Below, in pieces: positions 12,451 to 22,762 of a stretch of DNA of 64,000 bases. The position numbers and the translations under genes were made by a program. This DNA comes from Neckera pumila (Eukaryota; Streptophyta; Bryopsida; Hypnales; Neckeraceae). Location: NCBI GenBank assembly GCA_963969595.1, contig OZ018414.1, positions 22,923,660 to 22,987,659 of the forward strand, given 5' to 3'. How positions within the stretch are numbered: position 1 is the stretch's first letter; each line of letters opens with the position of its first letter. The notes beneath the pieces were generated by a model. The model did no database searches. It was given only the letters and a program-made list of their open reading frames with translations, and was not told where the DNA came from.

Positions 12451-12740
12451 TTTACAAGAATCAAACAACATGATTAAAAAAAATGGGGAGAGGAGTGAAA
12501 ACAAGCCATCATTTACAAGAATCAAACAACATGATTAAAAAAAATGGGGAGAGGAGTGAAAACAAGCCACCATTTACAAGAATCAAACAACATGAGCAAA
12601 AAAAATGGGGAGAGGAATGAAAACAAGCCATCATTTACAAGAATCAAACAACATGAGCCAAAAAAATGGGGAGAGGAGTGCGAACAAGCCACCATTTATA
12701 AGATTCAAACAACATGAGCAAAAAAATGAATACAAATCAC
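12451..12740. repeat. Minisatellite, 61-bp unit, about 4.7 copies
   Basis: The block TTTACAAGAATCAAACAAC begins at 12451, 12512, 12573 and 12634, with a diverged copy at 12695: an exact 61-bp period. Each unit also has AATGGGGAGAGGA. It lies inside the hAT element just past the transposase stop. Confidence 0.9.
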
Positions 12741-12767
12741 AAGAAGCTATGAACACAACGGTGTCCC

Positions 12768-14678
12768 CTATTGGTGCACATCTTCATGCATTGAAGATGC
12801 ATTGCTTGCACTAGGGCCTGGGGCTGAATTAGACAAGTAAGTAGAAGGATTAGCATAAAGATACTTATATTTGGTTTCATGCTTCCACAAAGGTATGGCA
12901 TTGTGCACTATACCATCATACTCATCATCCGGTCCCTCTAAAGCAACTCTAAGCAAAGCCTCCAAGTTTTTGCTTCCCAATCGGTTCCTAACACGAGTTT
13001 TAATTAAATTTTGAATGCTGAAAGCTCTCTCGCAGGTAGCTGTGCAAATACATTGTATTCTACCTATATCAGCAAGGACAAGCAGATTTGGATACCGGAT
13101 TTGTAGGGCATGATTCCAAGTGATCATGCCCCACAAATCCCGAAAGGTTTTGTCCCCCCATTCAGTGGTGCATTGCAATTTAAAAGACAGAAATTCTCGC
13201 TTACAAGCCTGCACATCAAGGAGGGGGGGAAAGGCAAAACCTGAATGTGATCGGTCCTCCCCATACAGCTGCAGCAGTCTATCCAACTCAGAGACACCCC
13301 AACTCTGCAATCCGACTTGCTTGGACGGCATGTTAGAAGGGTTAAGTACCTTGAAGCAAGAAATCAGGTCATTGTCTTGAAACCGAGCTTCCAAACCCTC
13401 ATAGATTGCTTCAGCGAATGAACGCTGAAATTGGAGAGCTTCCTCTAAGTCAGTTCCTAGTCTAGACCTAGACATTTCAATATCATGAAACATATTCCCC
13501 CGTATTTGGCTTGAAAGCTTCCTTAGATGACCCCCGAAAGGGCCATACTCAGGAAGCACATGAAACCCTGTGCTCTCATTAAAAGTGTCAGCATTCAAAT
13601 CTGTATTTTCCACAATGAAGAGCATTCGAATTTGAGCTATCTCTGTGCGCACTATGCTACCTATACAGGTGACATCCACAAATTTACATTGGAAGACTTT
13701 AGACAACATAGCTAAGGACTTCAAAATGTCAGCAAGAAAGAACAAAATGTAAATGACTTTGAATTGGGATAGCTTTCCTAAAACTGGTGCAGCCTTACCT
13801 GAATCGTTGTCCTTCACATCACGAAAGTAACACAAGATAGACTCTAATGAGTCACACAAAGTACTCACCGCTTGCCAACGAGATAGCCACCTTATTTTGT
13901 GGTAGCGTTTCATACATTTCTGTGCATCAAAAAGCTCCTCTTGCAAGGCAGCCAAAGTCTGCTTCCGCTTAGACGATTTGGAGAAGAAAGCAACAACTGA
14001 ATTCAAGAGGGAATCAATTTCACCTGAAATCACTTTGCAAGCGAGTGACTTCGCAGCATCAAGGGCCGCCAAATTTGTGCGGTGCGCCACACAGTGAACA
14101 GCAAGCAAGTAAGGGTTTACTTCTTTTTTTAGTCGGGTAGCCACTCCAATTTGAGAGCCTGTCATTGTGCTAGCGCCGTCGCTGCCGAAGCCCAAGAACT
14201 TCCGCAGGTCCAAGTTCCACGATCGCAAAGCTGCAACCAGCAGTTGGTAGATGGTGCCAGCATCCTTCTTTCCACCTTCAATTGGCAATAGGCCCAAGAA
14301 AACACTCACCGGTAGGCCCTCCTCGATAATGGTGGCAAACACCACAAGGTGCCATGTGACACTGATATCGGTAGATTCGTCTATCATCACACCAAAAAAC
14401 GGTGAATTTCGAACACGATTCAAGATCTGCTTCTGAATCACAACTGAAATGCATAAAATGAGATCGGCACATGCTTTTTCGTCATGATACAAAGATAAGG
14501 TCATCGGGGCTTTAACACTTACCAACAATTTACATAAAGAGGGGAATTTAGAGTAGGGTAAAGAGTTCTTCCCCAAGAAATACGCAGCCCGCAACAAAGA
14601 CGCCACAGCCTCATCACACGCTCTCTGGCCGTTCAAAATAGCTTTCTCCATCACCTTCCCGCCACTCTGCAATGCCAC
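12768..14678 (-). CDS. hAT transposase, catalytic and dimerisation part (ZNF862-like)
   Basis: This is the large second reading frame of the hAT transposase, about 636 codons, which would cut and join the element at its CAATGAACG ends. It has no ATG at its start. The frame opens inside the upstream ORF, so the protein depends on a frame change or splice near 14680. Visible hAT features are an acidic VMIDES block (Asp near residue 100), the GFGSDGAS block (Asp near 167) and, near the C-terminus, CERAFS within the hAT dimerisation region. These correspond to the catalytic D, D and E of the family. Overall it resembles the zinc-finger hAT group related to vertebrate ZNF862. The frame itself is open, with no internal stop. 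It lies wholly inside the TIR-bounded element. Confidence 0.86.
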   Translation of the reverse strand: MALQSGGKVMEKAILNGQRACDEAVASLLRAAYFLGKNSLPYSKFPSLCKLLVSVKAPMTLSLYHDEKACADLILCISVVIQKQILNRVRNSPFFGVMIDESTDISVTWHLVVFATIIEEGLPVSVFLGLLPIEGGKKDAGTIYQLLVAALRSWNLDLRKFLGFGSDGASTMTGSQIGVATRLKKEVNPYLLAVHCVAHRTNLAALDAAKSLACKVISGEIDSLLNSVVAFFSKSSKRKQTLAALQEELFDAQKCMKRYHKIRWLSRWQAVSTLCDSLESILCYFRDVKDNDSGKAAPVLGKLSQFKVIYILFFLADILKSLAMLSKVFQCKFVDVTCIGSIVRTEIAQIRMLFIVENTDLNADTFNESTGFHVLPEYGPFGGHLRKLSSQIRGNMFHDIEMSRSRLGTDLEEALQFQRSFAEAIYEGLEARFQDNDLISCFKVLNPSNMPSKQVGLQSWGVSELDRLLQLYGEDRSHSGFAFPPLLDVQACKREFLSFKLQCTTEWGDKTFRDLWGMITWNHALQIRYPNLLVLADIGRIQCICTATCERAFSIQNLIKTRVRNRLGSKNLEALLRVALEGPDDEYDGIVHNAIPLWKHETKYKYLYANPSTYLSNSAPGPSASNASSMHEDVHQ

Positions 14679-15034
14679 GCAAGGCGTCTGTGCTCATTGG
14701 AGCGGGCGTGATCTTGGTAAGCACTTACCTTCAAATTTTTGGAGCCGTCTTTGGCATACGACGATCGCCCGCCTTTATCCTTGCAAACCTTGCAAAACAC
14801 CCTCCCGACATTGGCATCAAATTGCAGCCATTCGAATTGCAAGAGCCACTGGTCCTTCCACAAACTTTGAGCAAGCTCTGCTTCTGAAGGAGGAGCAATT
14901 CGATCCACCGCTGAAGCAACAGTAGTTCCAATAGAAGAATCGTTCTCAGACCCCGAGGACGCCAGATTCACAACCTCTATTTCCCTAGACTTGGAAAAGT
15001 AATGGTCCCTCAAGGACCTTTGGCGTTTAGACAT
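14651..15034 (-). CDS. hAT transposase, N-terminal zinc-finger part (frameshifted from the rest)
   Basis: The ATG at 15034 begins MSKRQRSLRDHYF, a start typical of this hAT group; the frame is open further up to 15085. A finger of the form Cys-x2-Cys-x24-His-x5-His (FCKVC ... HARSNEH) precedes the expected GGKVMEKAI block, but the frame runs out at 14651. Reading on needs a one-base frame change near 14680, where the two frames overlap by 28 bp. Alternatively, a 62-nt GTAAGT...TTGCAG intron (14728-14667) would restore the frame but delete both His ligands. So the copy is either a recent pseudogene, a sequencing slip, or makes two isoforms. Zinc-finger binding of the element ends is the inferred role. 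Confidence 0.78.
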   Translation of the reverse strand: MSKRQRSLRDHYFSKSREIEVVNLASSGSENDSSIGTTVASAVDRIAPPSEAELAQSLWKDQWLLQFEWLQFDANVGRVFCKVCKDKGGRSSYAKDGSKNLKVSAYQDHARSNEHRRLAWHCRVAGR

Positions 15035-15129
15035 CAACCCTGCTGTCCCTAATTTCTTGCAAACAAAACCCAAAAAATAAGACATGAATCACAAAGCAGC
15101 TGAAACTTGAAAGTACTCAGCAGTAAAAC

Positions 15130-15390
15130 ATAAACCCTACAAACCTTGCTCACAAAACACAAATGCAAACATTCCTCAACATCAGCAAGAACCTAAACCC
15201 TAAACCCTTCCAGCAACACTTCAGGCTTGAATTTCCACTTCTAGGAATCTCACATGTTTTCCTTGTTTGAGCCTTTGTCGTTCTAATTTCAGAAGTTCCG
15301 CTATACATTGACTACATGCAGAAATGAACTAACTAAGACGAAAAATCCCAAAAAGGACCACAGACTTACATACCTTAACCCTAAACCCAA
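15130..15390. repeat. Telomere-like CCCTAAA runs upstream of the hAT transposase
   Basis: CCTAAACCCTAAACCC at 15192-15207 and TTAACCCTAAACCC at 15375-15388 match the plant telomere unit; weaker copies lie at about 15132 and at 16462-16475. Such telo-box motifs are common in plant promoters and 5' leaders. Here they precede the transposase start by 100-350 bp, so a promoter role is a reasonable guess. Confidence 0.55.
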
Positions 15391-16440
15391 CACTGACTGC
15401 CGTTCAAACGCATTGCAAGACAACGACTGACTAAGCCAGTACAAAAAGAAGCCCAAAAGCAATGTGGAAAAAAAACAATTTAGGAATGAAGTAATGTGGA
15501 TTGTGGAAAAAAAAACTTACCCAGGAAAGGCAGGAATCGCCGCTCGTCAGCAGCCGCTCGCCAGGGAACCAGGAACCCAAGAATACAGGAACACACGACT
15601 GACACGAGCCCAGGAATCGCCGCTCGCCAAGGAAGTTCCGAACCACGCCGGTCGAAACTCGAAACTCGAAATTGTTGCCAGGAGCCCAGCTGCCCAGTCA
15701 CCGCAAGCCGATCGAAACTCAAAACTATCGCCAGGAGCCCAGCTGCCCAGTCACCGCGAGTGCGCCAGTCGCCACTCGCCAGTCGAGCCGCTCGCCACGC
15801 GCGCCAGTCGCCAGTCGCGCCACAGAGTTTTCAGGAATCGTGCATTCGCGGCGCCACAGAGTCACGTCCTGCACTCCTGCACACTCTGCTGAAATTGGTT
15901 TTAAGATTTTCTGCGGCAAGATGATCAGTGAATTTTTGCTGGAGGGAGTGATGGCGCGAAGCAATCGAAGCCCTGAACCGCGAGCAAAGGAGAAAAATTG
16001 CTCAAAAATGCGATCGATCGAGGAGAGGAGGGCGTGCCGCAGCGACTGAGAAGTGAGAAGTGAGAAACTGAAACTTGAGAGCGACCGACTTCAAGAGTGA
16101 GAACTGAGAAGTGAGAAACTGAGCGACCGACTTCAAGAGCGATTGAAAATTGAGAGCGACCGACTTCAAGAGCGATTGAAACTTGAGAGCGACCGACTTC
16201 AAAGAGCGATTGAAACTTGAGAGCAACCGAGAAGTGAGAAGTGAGAAATTGTCCGAGAAACTGAGAAGTGAGAAATTGTCCGAGAAATTGAGAAGTGAGA
16301 ATGGTGCAGCACTGCAGCCTCACAGACGACACAGAGTCACGTTCAATCGTTCATTGTCTCTGAGAGCCGTTGTGAGTTTGTGACTTGTGACTGTTGTGAG
16401 AGACTGAGAGTGAGTCTGTGAGAGACTGAGAGTGTGAGAC
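15391..16440. repeat. GC-rich leader of the hAT element with short tandem repeats
   Basis: Two copies of a 53-bp unit containing GCCAGGAGCCCAGCTGCC lie at about 15677 and 15730. From about 16040 to 16300, GAGCGACCGACTTCAAGAG and GAAGTGAGAAA units recur in an irregular array. Several ORFs of 60-142 codons on both strands come from these repeats and do not look like proteins. Confidence 0.6.
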
Positions 16441-16941
16441 GGGCAGACGGCTGACGGCTCGCCCTAAACCCTAAGTCCCTATTTCCTAACCCTGTTTTTG
16501 AATCCTTAAGCAGTTAAGCACTGTAAAGACATAATTAATAAAAGAGTTAGTTGGTCTGCGAGTTAAAGGGGAAGTTAGTGAGTCTGAGAGTATGAGGTAC
16601 TGAGGTATCCTAGGTTTTGTAACTTGTACAGTTGTACTTTACTACTCTTGTAGTCTTGTACTCTTATTACTTGTATAGCAAAAGTAAAAAAAACAAAAAA
16701 CTACTATATAAAAAATTTCCTACAAAGTATAATCTTGGCCGGCTAAAAACCAGATTTATGAATTTTGAATCAGTAATTTTCTGACATGCTCATAGGATGG
16801 ACGGCAAAATGCCGACATTTTATTTTCCTAACCGGTCCATTTCCGAAAATCTTTTTTTTCATCCGGAACCTCTGCCGAAACTTTTCTATCTCAACCGGAA
16901 ATTCTCAAAATCAACCGGCTAGGATGTAACTAAATGCCGGT

Positions 16942-16964
16942 ACTCCCCGTTCATTGACGTTGTG
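16942..16964. repeat. hAT right terminal inverted repeat and TSD
   Basis: ACTCCCCGTTCATTG (16942-16956) is the reverse complement of the left end, followed by the duplication ACGTTGTG (16957-16964). Confidence 0.85.
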
Positions 16965-17071
16965 TAACCCCCCGTCCATGTACGTACTCAATAATATGAC
17001 TTTGTATTTGTTGGATATTATAGTGTATTACAGTATATTATAATATAGACTATAGAGATGTACTTACCCTA

Positions 17072-17930
17072 AGACCATCTACAGTAGGGGTAGTCACAGT
17101 TTGTTCTGCAACACCGTGGAGAATGGAGATTGAGATTTGAGGAGGAAAAATAGGAGCCAACGGGGAGCCAACCTAGGTGAACAAGCCTCAAATGGTCGAC
17201 CGTTGAGAATGGATAATGGAGATGGATGGAGGTACTTGGAGGCCAACCCTACACCGCCATGACTTCAATCTCCATTGTTCACTGCTTGTGCACTCTCAAC
17301 ATTCACCTCCGAAGGTGGATGTTGAGGGTAAACAATCAATGTCATGCTAAGAATACTCCAGCAAAAGGAGGCCAACCCTACGCCACCACCGCTTCAATCT
17401 CCATTGTTCACCTCAATTGTGAACAAGCCGTGACTACCCCTAATGCTGGCCCAATTAATGGCCCAGTGTTGGTATAGCTAACTTTTGAATGCCAAATAAT
17501 TAGAATTTGAAAATTGTCCAATGTCTAATTTGAATTTTCTTGTCCTTTCTCTAAGTTCTTTCCGATGTGCTTCCAATGAGACAAGTACTTCAAAAGCAAG
17601 GTACAAATATGAAATTATAGAGGTTTTAGCAAATCACGGTTACCAAAGCAACATTTGGCCATTGACCCTCTAAAAATTGCCAAATGTGGAGGGTCAAAGA
17701 CCAAATTTTGTTTTAGTAACCGTGATTTGTTAAGACCTCTATAATTTCAAATTTGTACCTTGCTTTTGAAATACTTGTCCAGTGTCTATTTTTGAATTTT
17801 CTTGTCCCTTCTCCAAGTTTTTTTTTATGCGCTTCCAATGAAAGGGTTTTCAAATTATAATTATTTGGCGTTCCAAAGTTAGCTCTATTGATACTGGGCC
17901 ATATACTGGACTAGCATTGCGGATGGTCTA
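17072..17930. mobile_element. Nested MITE block with AGACCATC ends
   Basis: The outer ends AGACCATCTACAGT and (reverse-complemented) AGACCATCCGCAAT are inverted repeats. Inside, GGGGTAGTCAC (about 17087-17097) is inverted at 17430-17440 as GTGACTACCCC, bounding a first unit of about 370 bp. That unit contains a direct repeat around GGAGGCCAACCCTAC (about 17238 and 17368). The rest is a long palindrome, described separately. Confidence 0.6.
17441..17919. repeat. Long imperfect palindrome, about 220-bp arms
   Basis: The left arm holds the blocks TGGCCCAG, TAGCTAACTTTTGAATGCCA, CTTCAAAAGCAAGGTACAAAT and AATCACGGTTAC. The right arm repeats them inverted in the same order. The centre lies near 17680 (TTGACCCTC ... 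GAGGGTCAA). Transcribed, it would make a long hairpin, a source type for small RNAs. Confidence 0.7.
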
Positions 17931-18345
17931 AAAGAGGTAGCATCCACTTGGCGGATTATGAATGCTTTCAAGAGTTTTTTGTGGGAGCCGAGGGAGCCAT
18001 TCCATTTCCAACTACTTAAGCAATTAAACATATCTGGAGCGCAAATATGTTGAGTGGAAACTTTTTCTGTGTGCGGAAATAGATTTCAAGAAGATTCTAT
18101 AATCATTCACAATTTTATTTTCCAAAGCAAATTTTCCATGAATTTTCTAGGTGAAAATTATGTTCGTTCCATATTGGTTAAATAGGTCATCTTATTTCTG
18201 ACTAAGGGTTGGTTGCAACATCGAGAGTCATTTTGCCCAGTCAAAATGGGCTATTCTTGATCACTTACTTGTCTCATAACTAATCAGAAATAGATTTGTT
18301 TGCATTGCCAATATAGAAGGGCAGGTAGAAATCGATTTGGCTCCC
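17931..18345. other. No gene seen
   Basis: Non-coding spacer between the palindromic MITE and the next TTAA element. Confidence 0.4.
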
Positions 18346-19178
18346 TTAACTTCTAAAGGACCAAATGGCATTTTTTTGGCAACACGGCAATTTTGGGTAG
18401 CTCACTACAAATGGAATACAATTTTTTTCTTCCCAAGGAGTAGCTTTAAGGCCCAACAATTTTCAAAACTTTTTACTACATGGTTAAAAAGTTATTGGAT
18501 GATATGTCATTTTCAACGGTTGGTGGGTAGCTCAAAAAAATTCTGGAAAATAACTATTTTGATTTATAAAATGAGAATTATGAAGTGTTCTAGTTTGTGG
18601 GCAGTTATGGATTTTCTATTCTAAAATAAATTTTGAAGTACTTTATTTAACTCAATTTTTAATATTTTTTGAAAAAGATAAAGGTATAGGATGTTGATTT
18701 TTAATTACAACATTACAATTTTTGGAATTGAAAAATTCCATAATTAAATTTTTAATAATTTAATATTTTGAATCATTCTCTACTTCTTTATACTTACTAT
18801 TTTTTTCCTATATTTTGTACAATTCCAAATGATCAGAAAATTTTCAAACATATATCCATCTTTCTTTCAAGAATGATTCCAAGGAGTAACCACCATTTTG
18901 GACAGTTTTCATTTAAATGTGACCTTGTAAAGTACAGCTGCCCAATTTTTTGCAAGGCCAAAAAAAGTTTTTTTGTCAATTCAAATGCTAATATCTTGCA
19001 ATCTATAAGGTGGAAAATTCTAAATTTTTTTCTACATATTTTCAAACAAGCTTACTACAAGATCCTATAGTTACATGTGCCCAAAAATGTTTTTTTTCTA
19101 AAATTTGATACTTGTACTAGAAATGGCAATTTTGGAGTGTTTTGGGTGAAAATATAGTCTCTAACCTTCAAAGGGTAA
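18346..19178 (-). mobile_element. TTAA-flanked TIR element, copy C (about 833 bp, reverse orientation)
   Basis: It starts TTAACTTCTAAAGGACCAAA and ends near CCTTCAAAGGGTAA, a decayed right terminus. The blocks TTGCAATCTATAAGGTGGAAA and AGATCCTATAGTTACATG match the family interior. Reverse orientation relative to copy A. Non-coding; the 95- and 100-codon ORFs inside are chance. Confidence 0.58.
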
Positions 19179-19297
19179 GCTTACATGACCCTTGTGAAGT
19201 ATATTCAATTTTGTCAAAAAAAGAATTTCTATCTATTCTCTTAAAGATTTAACTAGCATGGTGTGCTTCATGATTATTGTGCAAGTTTTTGAACATA

Positions 19298-20392
19298 TTA
19301 ATTCCTAATGGACCAAACTGTGTTTTTTGGCAAAATAACAATTTTGGGCAGCTCACTACGAATAGAATTTTTATTTTTTCTTGGAAATTTTCACACAACA
19401 TTTGGATGATTCTTTTAAGGCCAACAATTTTCATAACTTTTGACAATATGGTTAAAAAGTTATTGTATGATATGTAGTTTTATTTCTACACTAGGCAGTG
19501 TCGGCAGATTAGAAAAAAAATTCTTGAAACAAAACTTTGAAGTTAATTTTCTATATTTATATATACGTGGAAAGATTTTAATCATTCTATTTTGATTAAT
19601 GAGATGAAAGTTATGAGGAATTTTAGTTTGCAGGCAACTATGAATTCCCTACTCTAAAATAAACTTTGAAGTCCTTTATTTAATTCAATCCTCATCATTG
19701 TAATGTTGTAATAAACAATCTACATCCTATGATTTATTTTTTTCCCAAAAAATTGTGACTATTATTCAATTCCATAACTAAATTCTTAACAATTTAGTAT
19801 TTTGAATTATTTTCTACTTCTTTCTATTTACTATTTTTTTCCTATATCTTGTACAGTTTTAAGTGATCTGAAAATTTTCATACAAATGTGACCTTGTGAA
19901 GTGCAGTTGTCCTGTTTTTTGCAGTGCCAAAAAAGAAATTCTATCAATTCAAATGCTAATATCTTACAATCTATACGGTGGAAATTTCTAAATTTTTTTC
20001 CACGTCTTTTTAAACCAACATACTGCAAGATCCTATGGTTAAATGTATCCAAAAATGTTTTGTTTTTTTCTTAAACTTTGGTACTTGTAATAGAAATGGC
20101 CGTTTGGAATGTCTTGCATTAGATGACATTTGAGGGTTTTGGGAGACCATGAGTTCACGGAGAATTCCCTGCATTTCTAGACTATAAGAACACAATAGCA
20201 GCAGCTGGCTGACGTGGCCGGCACCATGTCATGTCATTTTTTAATATTTTTTTTTATAAGATGATACTTAGAAAAAAAAACTAACAACCCATACTGCTGT
20301 TTGCAGAATTGGGTCAGATTTGGGAACACCCTCCAATGCCCTCCAATGTCATCTAATGGGTGAAAACATAGTCAAGGAACTTTAGGGTTTAA
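19298..20392 (-). mobile_element. TTAA-flanked TIR element, copy D, interrupted by a CATTA MITE
   Basis: TTAATTCCTAATGGACCAAA at the left and TTTAGGGTTTAA at the right bound a diverged copy close to copy C. The 242-bp MITE at 20117-20358 splits it. Removing that MITE rejoins sequence that aligns with copy C (GGAATG... to GGTGAAAACATAGTC). Confidence 0.6.
20117..20358. mobile_element. CATTA-family MITE, copy 2 (242 bp), nested in copy D
   Basis: Ends CATTAGATGACATTTGAGG and (reverse-complemented) CATTAGATGACATTGGAGG differ at one position. The interior GGCTGACGTGGCC is shared with copies 1, 3 and 4. The insertion post-dates TTAA element D. Confidence 0.72.
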
Positions 20393-22649
20393 AGTAGCGA
20401 TGGAACAAAAAGGAAAATTTGCTGAAATGAAGATTTAATGTTTGGATTCTTTTCATGCCACAATTTTAAAACTCAAAATCTACATTGCCAACTTCTTATT
20501 AGAGATTTTTATGTGGGAGTTTCTATACGGTGTAATCTTTATAGAAAATTTTGTTTCATGAGATTTTGAGAAGTATGGTCAAAAATTTTGAATTTTTTTT
20601 GTGTGAATGTATGTATTGATTCAAGGGCCTCTATAAACAATAAATTGTACTACAATGTAATTTGAGAGTTCTATAAATGTAAATCATAATTTAATTTGTG
20701 CCAAATGTGAACACAAACCCCAGCTATATTTGAACTCCATATTTCACATCTCATTTCCAAATGGATGTACTAATAGGGCGATTTCAAACCCCCCAAGTGG
20801 TTCCATGTACTTTGAAGAGAATACCTTAAATTTAAGTTCAAATAACAGTTTCTCATTAGATAAAGAGAGCTACACTAATTTTCATAATACAGGGCTTTTT
20901 AGTATTAGAGGTTGTTACACCTTCTATGAGAACAAAACTTCCATGAAGCATGAGAAGTTGTGGAGTGAAAAAAGGAGCCAATTGGGAGTTGTTCTCCACA
21001 AAGAAGGTGTAATACTCCTTTTGTGTCAATTAGAAAATGAGAAGAGATGGATGTAGTATTTTTTCCAAATGAGAAAGATTAGCAATGATTTGTAGTAAGG
21101 CTACAGTGAGGATACAAACTAAATGTAAATGATCAACAATGATTTGCGGTAAGACTACAATGCCCGGATACAAATGAAAAGGATCTTTATACAGAGATCT
21201 GATGATGACTTTTTTGCGTCGATGCTGAGCGGAGCACGGAGGATGTAAGCCATGTTAAAACTTCGCAAGAGAAATGTTCTTCACACCCATTATTTATCTT
21301 CAGAGGAGAATACTTTTCATTCTCAATTTTCAGAGAATGGACTTTCCACAAGCCTCCACAAGCCAACGAGATAGAGTACCACGTTCCCATTCTCTAAAGA
21401 TTGGAAATGGAGAGAAGAAGGTGTGACAACCCCTATTAAAAAGTCCTTTTGGTTAGACCCATGACTGAACATGGTTCATAACTAGGATCCAACCATTCAA
21501 CTATTGAGGTTATGTACGGTAACATAAACATAGAAATTCTTTATGAGAAATAACATCCATCCGCAAGGCCACTCCCATGGCTCCACATGCTATTTCTCAT
21601 AACGAAATTCTGCGTTCACATTACGTACTCCATATTTTCTTCCAAAGCATATGAAACCATGTGAAGTGTTGACAAATTAGTGGAATTACAATGAAGCAAC
21701 CCAATTAGCTGATTGATTGTGTAGCAATTCCGCAAGCGTGTGTAGAAGTGTGTAGAAGCGGGGTAGCCGTCTGACTTCTGGAGCCATGCCCGGCGGTGGC
21801 AGACTTCCTTTGAATAAGTTACAAATATTTGAAATCCCGTTGAAACATAGATTCTTCGGTTGAAACTTCCCAGAATCAGCCTCACAGTCCAGATTTGACA
21901 GTAGTCAACTGCTGAAGAAACTTAACCGTAGTTGAGTCAAGTTCAGTGGTCTTGCACTCTTGGGTGACTCAGGCTGAGACAGCTGGCATATTCTCGTCAC
22001 TCTAGACGTATTACAATTTGCTGGAATTCATACTGTTAGGGAAGGGCCTTTGGGTTGAGAAGAGCAATATTTTCAAACGAAATACTGTTGGAGATCTTGG
22101 AAACGAGTGACTGTGAAACTATGTCCACTCCAACCAAACCCTAACTCTAACTAAATAGTAACTATGTTGTGTAGTGTAAATGCGGTTGTAGATAAGATTT
22201 GGAATTTTGGATTCAGAAGCTAGAGAGCAGATGTTGGAGTTGATGCTATGGTCTTTGTCCATAGGATAGAGCCAGCAAAAATCCCTTTCAAGATAATGTA
22301 GACGAAGTTTTTAGCTCTTTGTCAAACTAAATTTTTTTTACACTTTGAGGATTTCGGACTTTGCAAGGAATCACTGGAAAATCCTTAATTAGGCGGGTAT
22401 TACCAAGGTTATCTCTTATAATTTAGACCCAAATCACAAGAGCCCCTCCTGTGTCCTATATAAAACCAACCAAGAATTCTAAAGGGTCAAGATCAACTCT
22501 ACTTGACTCTCACAAGAACAAACAACAATGCACAAACTCCCAAGTTTGTTGGCCTCCACTCAAACCATCCGTCTCCCCACTCTAAAGACTTCCAAACTCT
22601 TGCTACATACTCAAATACTTTAATCCGATTCCGTCACCTCGTACGCAAC
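20393..22649. other. Non-coding region with small inverted and tandem repeats
   Basis: TTACACCTTCT (about 20912) pairs with AGAAGGTGTAA (about 21003), making a potential hairpin. A roughly 53-bp unit around AATGATTTG-GGTAAG-CTACA is present twice at about 21083-21175. ORFs of up to 108 codons are not recognisable. Confidence 0.45.
21480..21640. repeat. Dispersed repeat R3, copy 1
   Basis: Shares the ordered blocks ATCCAACCATTCAA, GGTTATGT-GGTAACAT, CACTCCCATGGC, TATTTCTCATAA and CACATTAC with copies at about 34668-34800 and 37485-37640. Confidence 0.5.
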
Positions 22650-22762
22650 AACTACACCAAATAGTGAAATTAGGTTGCCCCAGACTATAGTTGACCATGT
22701 CTGAAAGTGTTCGATATGAGAAATTAGTGTGGGGCAACCTAATTTCACTATTTTGTGTAGTT
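22650..22762. mobile_element. Small hairpin MITE (113 bp) with ACTACAC ends
   Basis: The 33-nt arms (from AACTACACCAAATAGTGAAA onward) are inverted with a single mismatch around a loop of about 47 nt. The terminal ACTACAC(C/T)AAA is shared with 26261-26487 and 58723-59040, suggesting related elements. As RNA it folds like a miRNA precursor. Confidence 0.75.

Larger units (their letters stand above)
12032..16956 (-). mobile_element. Full-length hAT transposon (4925 bp)
   Basis: The element begins CAATGAACGGGGAGT and ends with the exact reverse complement of these 15 bases. It is flanked by ACGCTGTG (12024-12031) and ACGTTGTG (16957-16964), an 8-bp target duplication with one mismatch, the length typical of hAT insertions. 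Both subterminal regions (about 12090-12250 and 16730-16945) are studded with CCGG motifs, likely transposase-binding repeats. Inside, on the minus strand, is a hAT transposase with an N-terminal zinc finger. Upstream of it are tandem-repeat and CCCTAAA-rich leader DNA, and near the other end a 61-bp minisatellite. The one target-site mismatch and the frameshift suggest insertion was not very recent. Confidence 0.88.

Noticed and set aside
15464..16332. Overlapping ORFs of up to 142 codons on both strands
   Set aside because: They lie in GC-rich short tandem repeats of the hAT leader; every frame is open and none resembles a protein.
20730..21056. 108-codon plus-strand ORF
   Set aside because: Low-complexity, contains the hairpin repeat, no recognisable motif.
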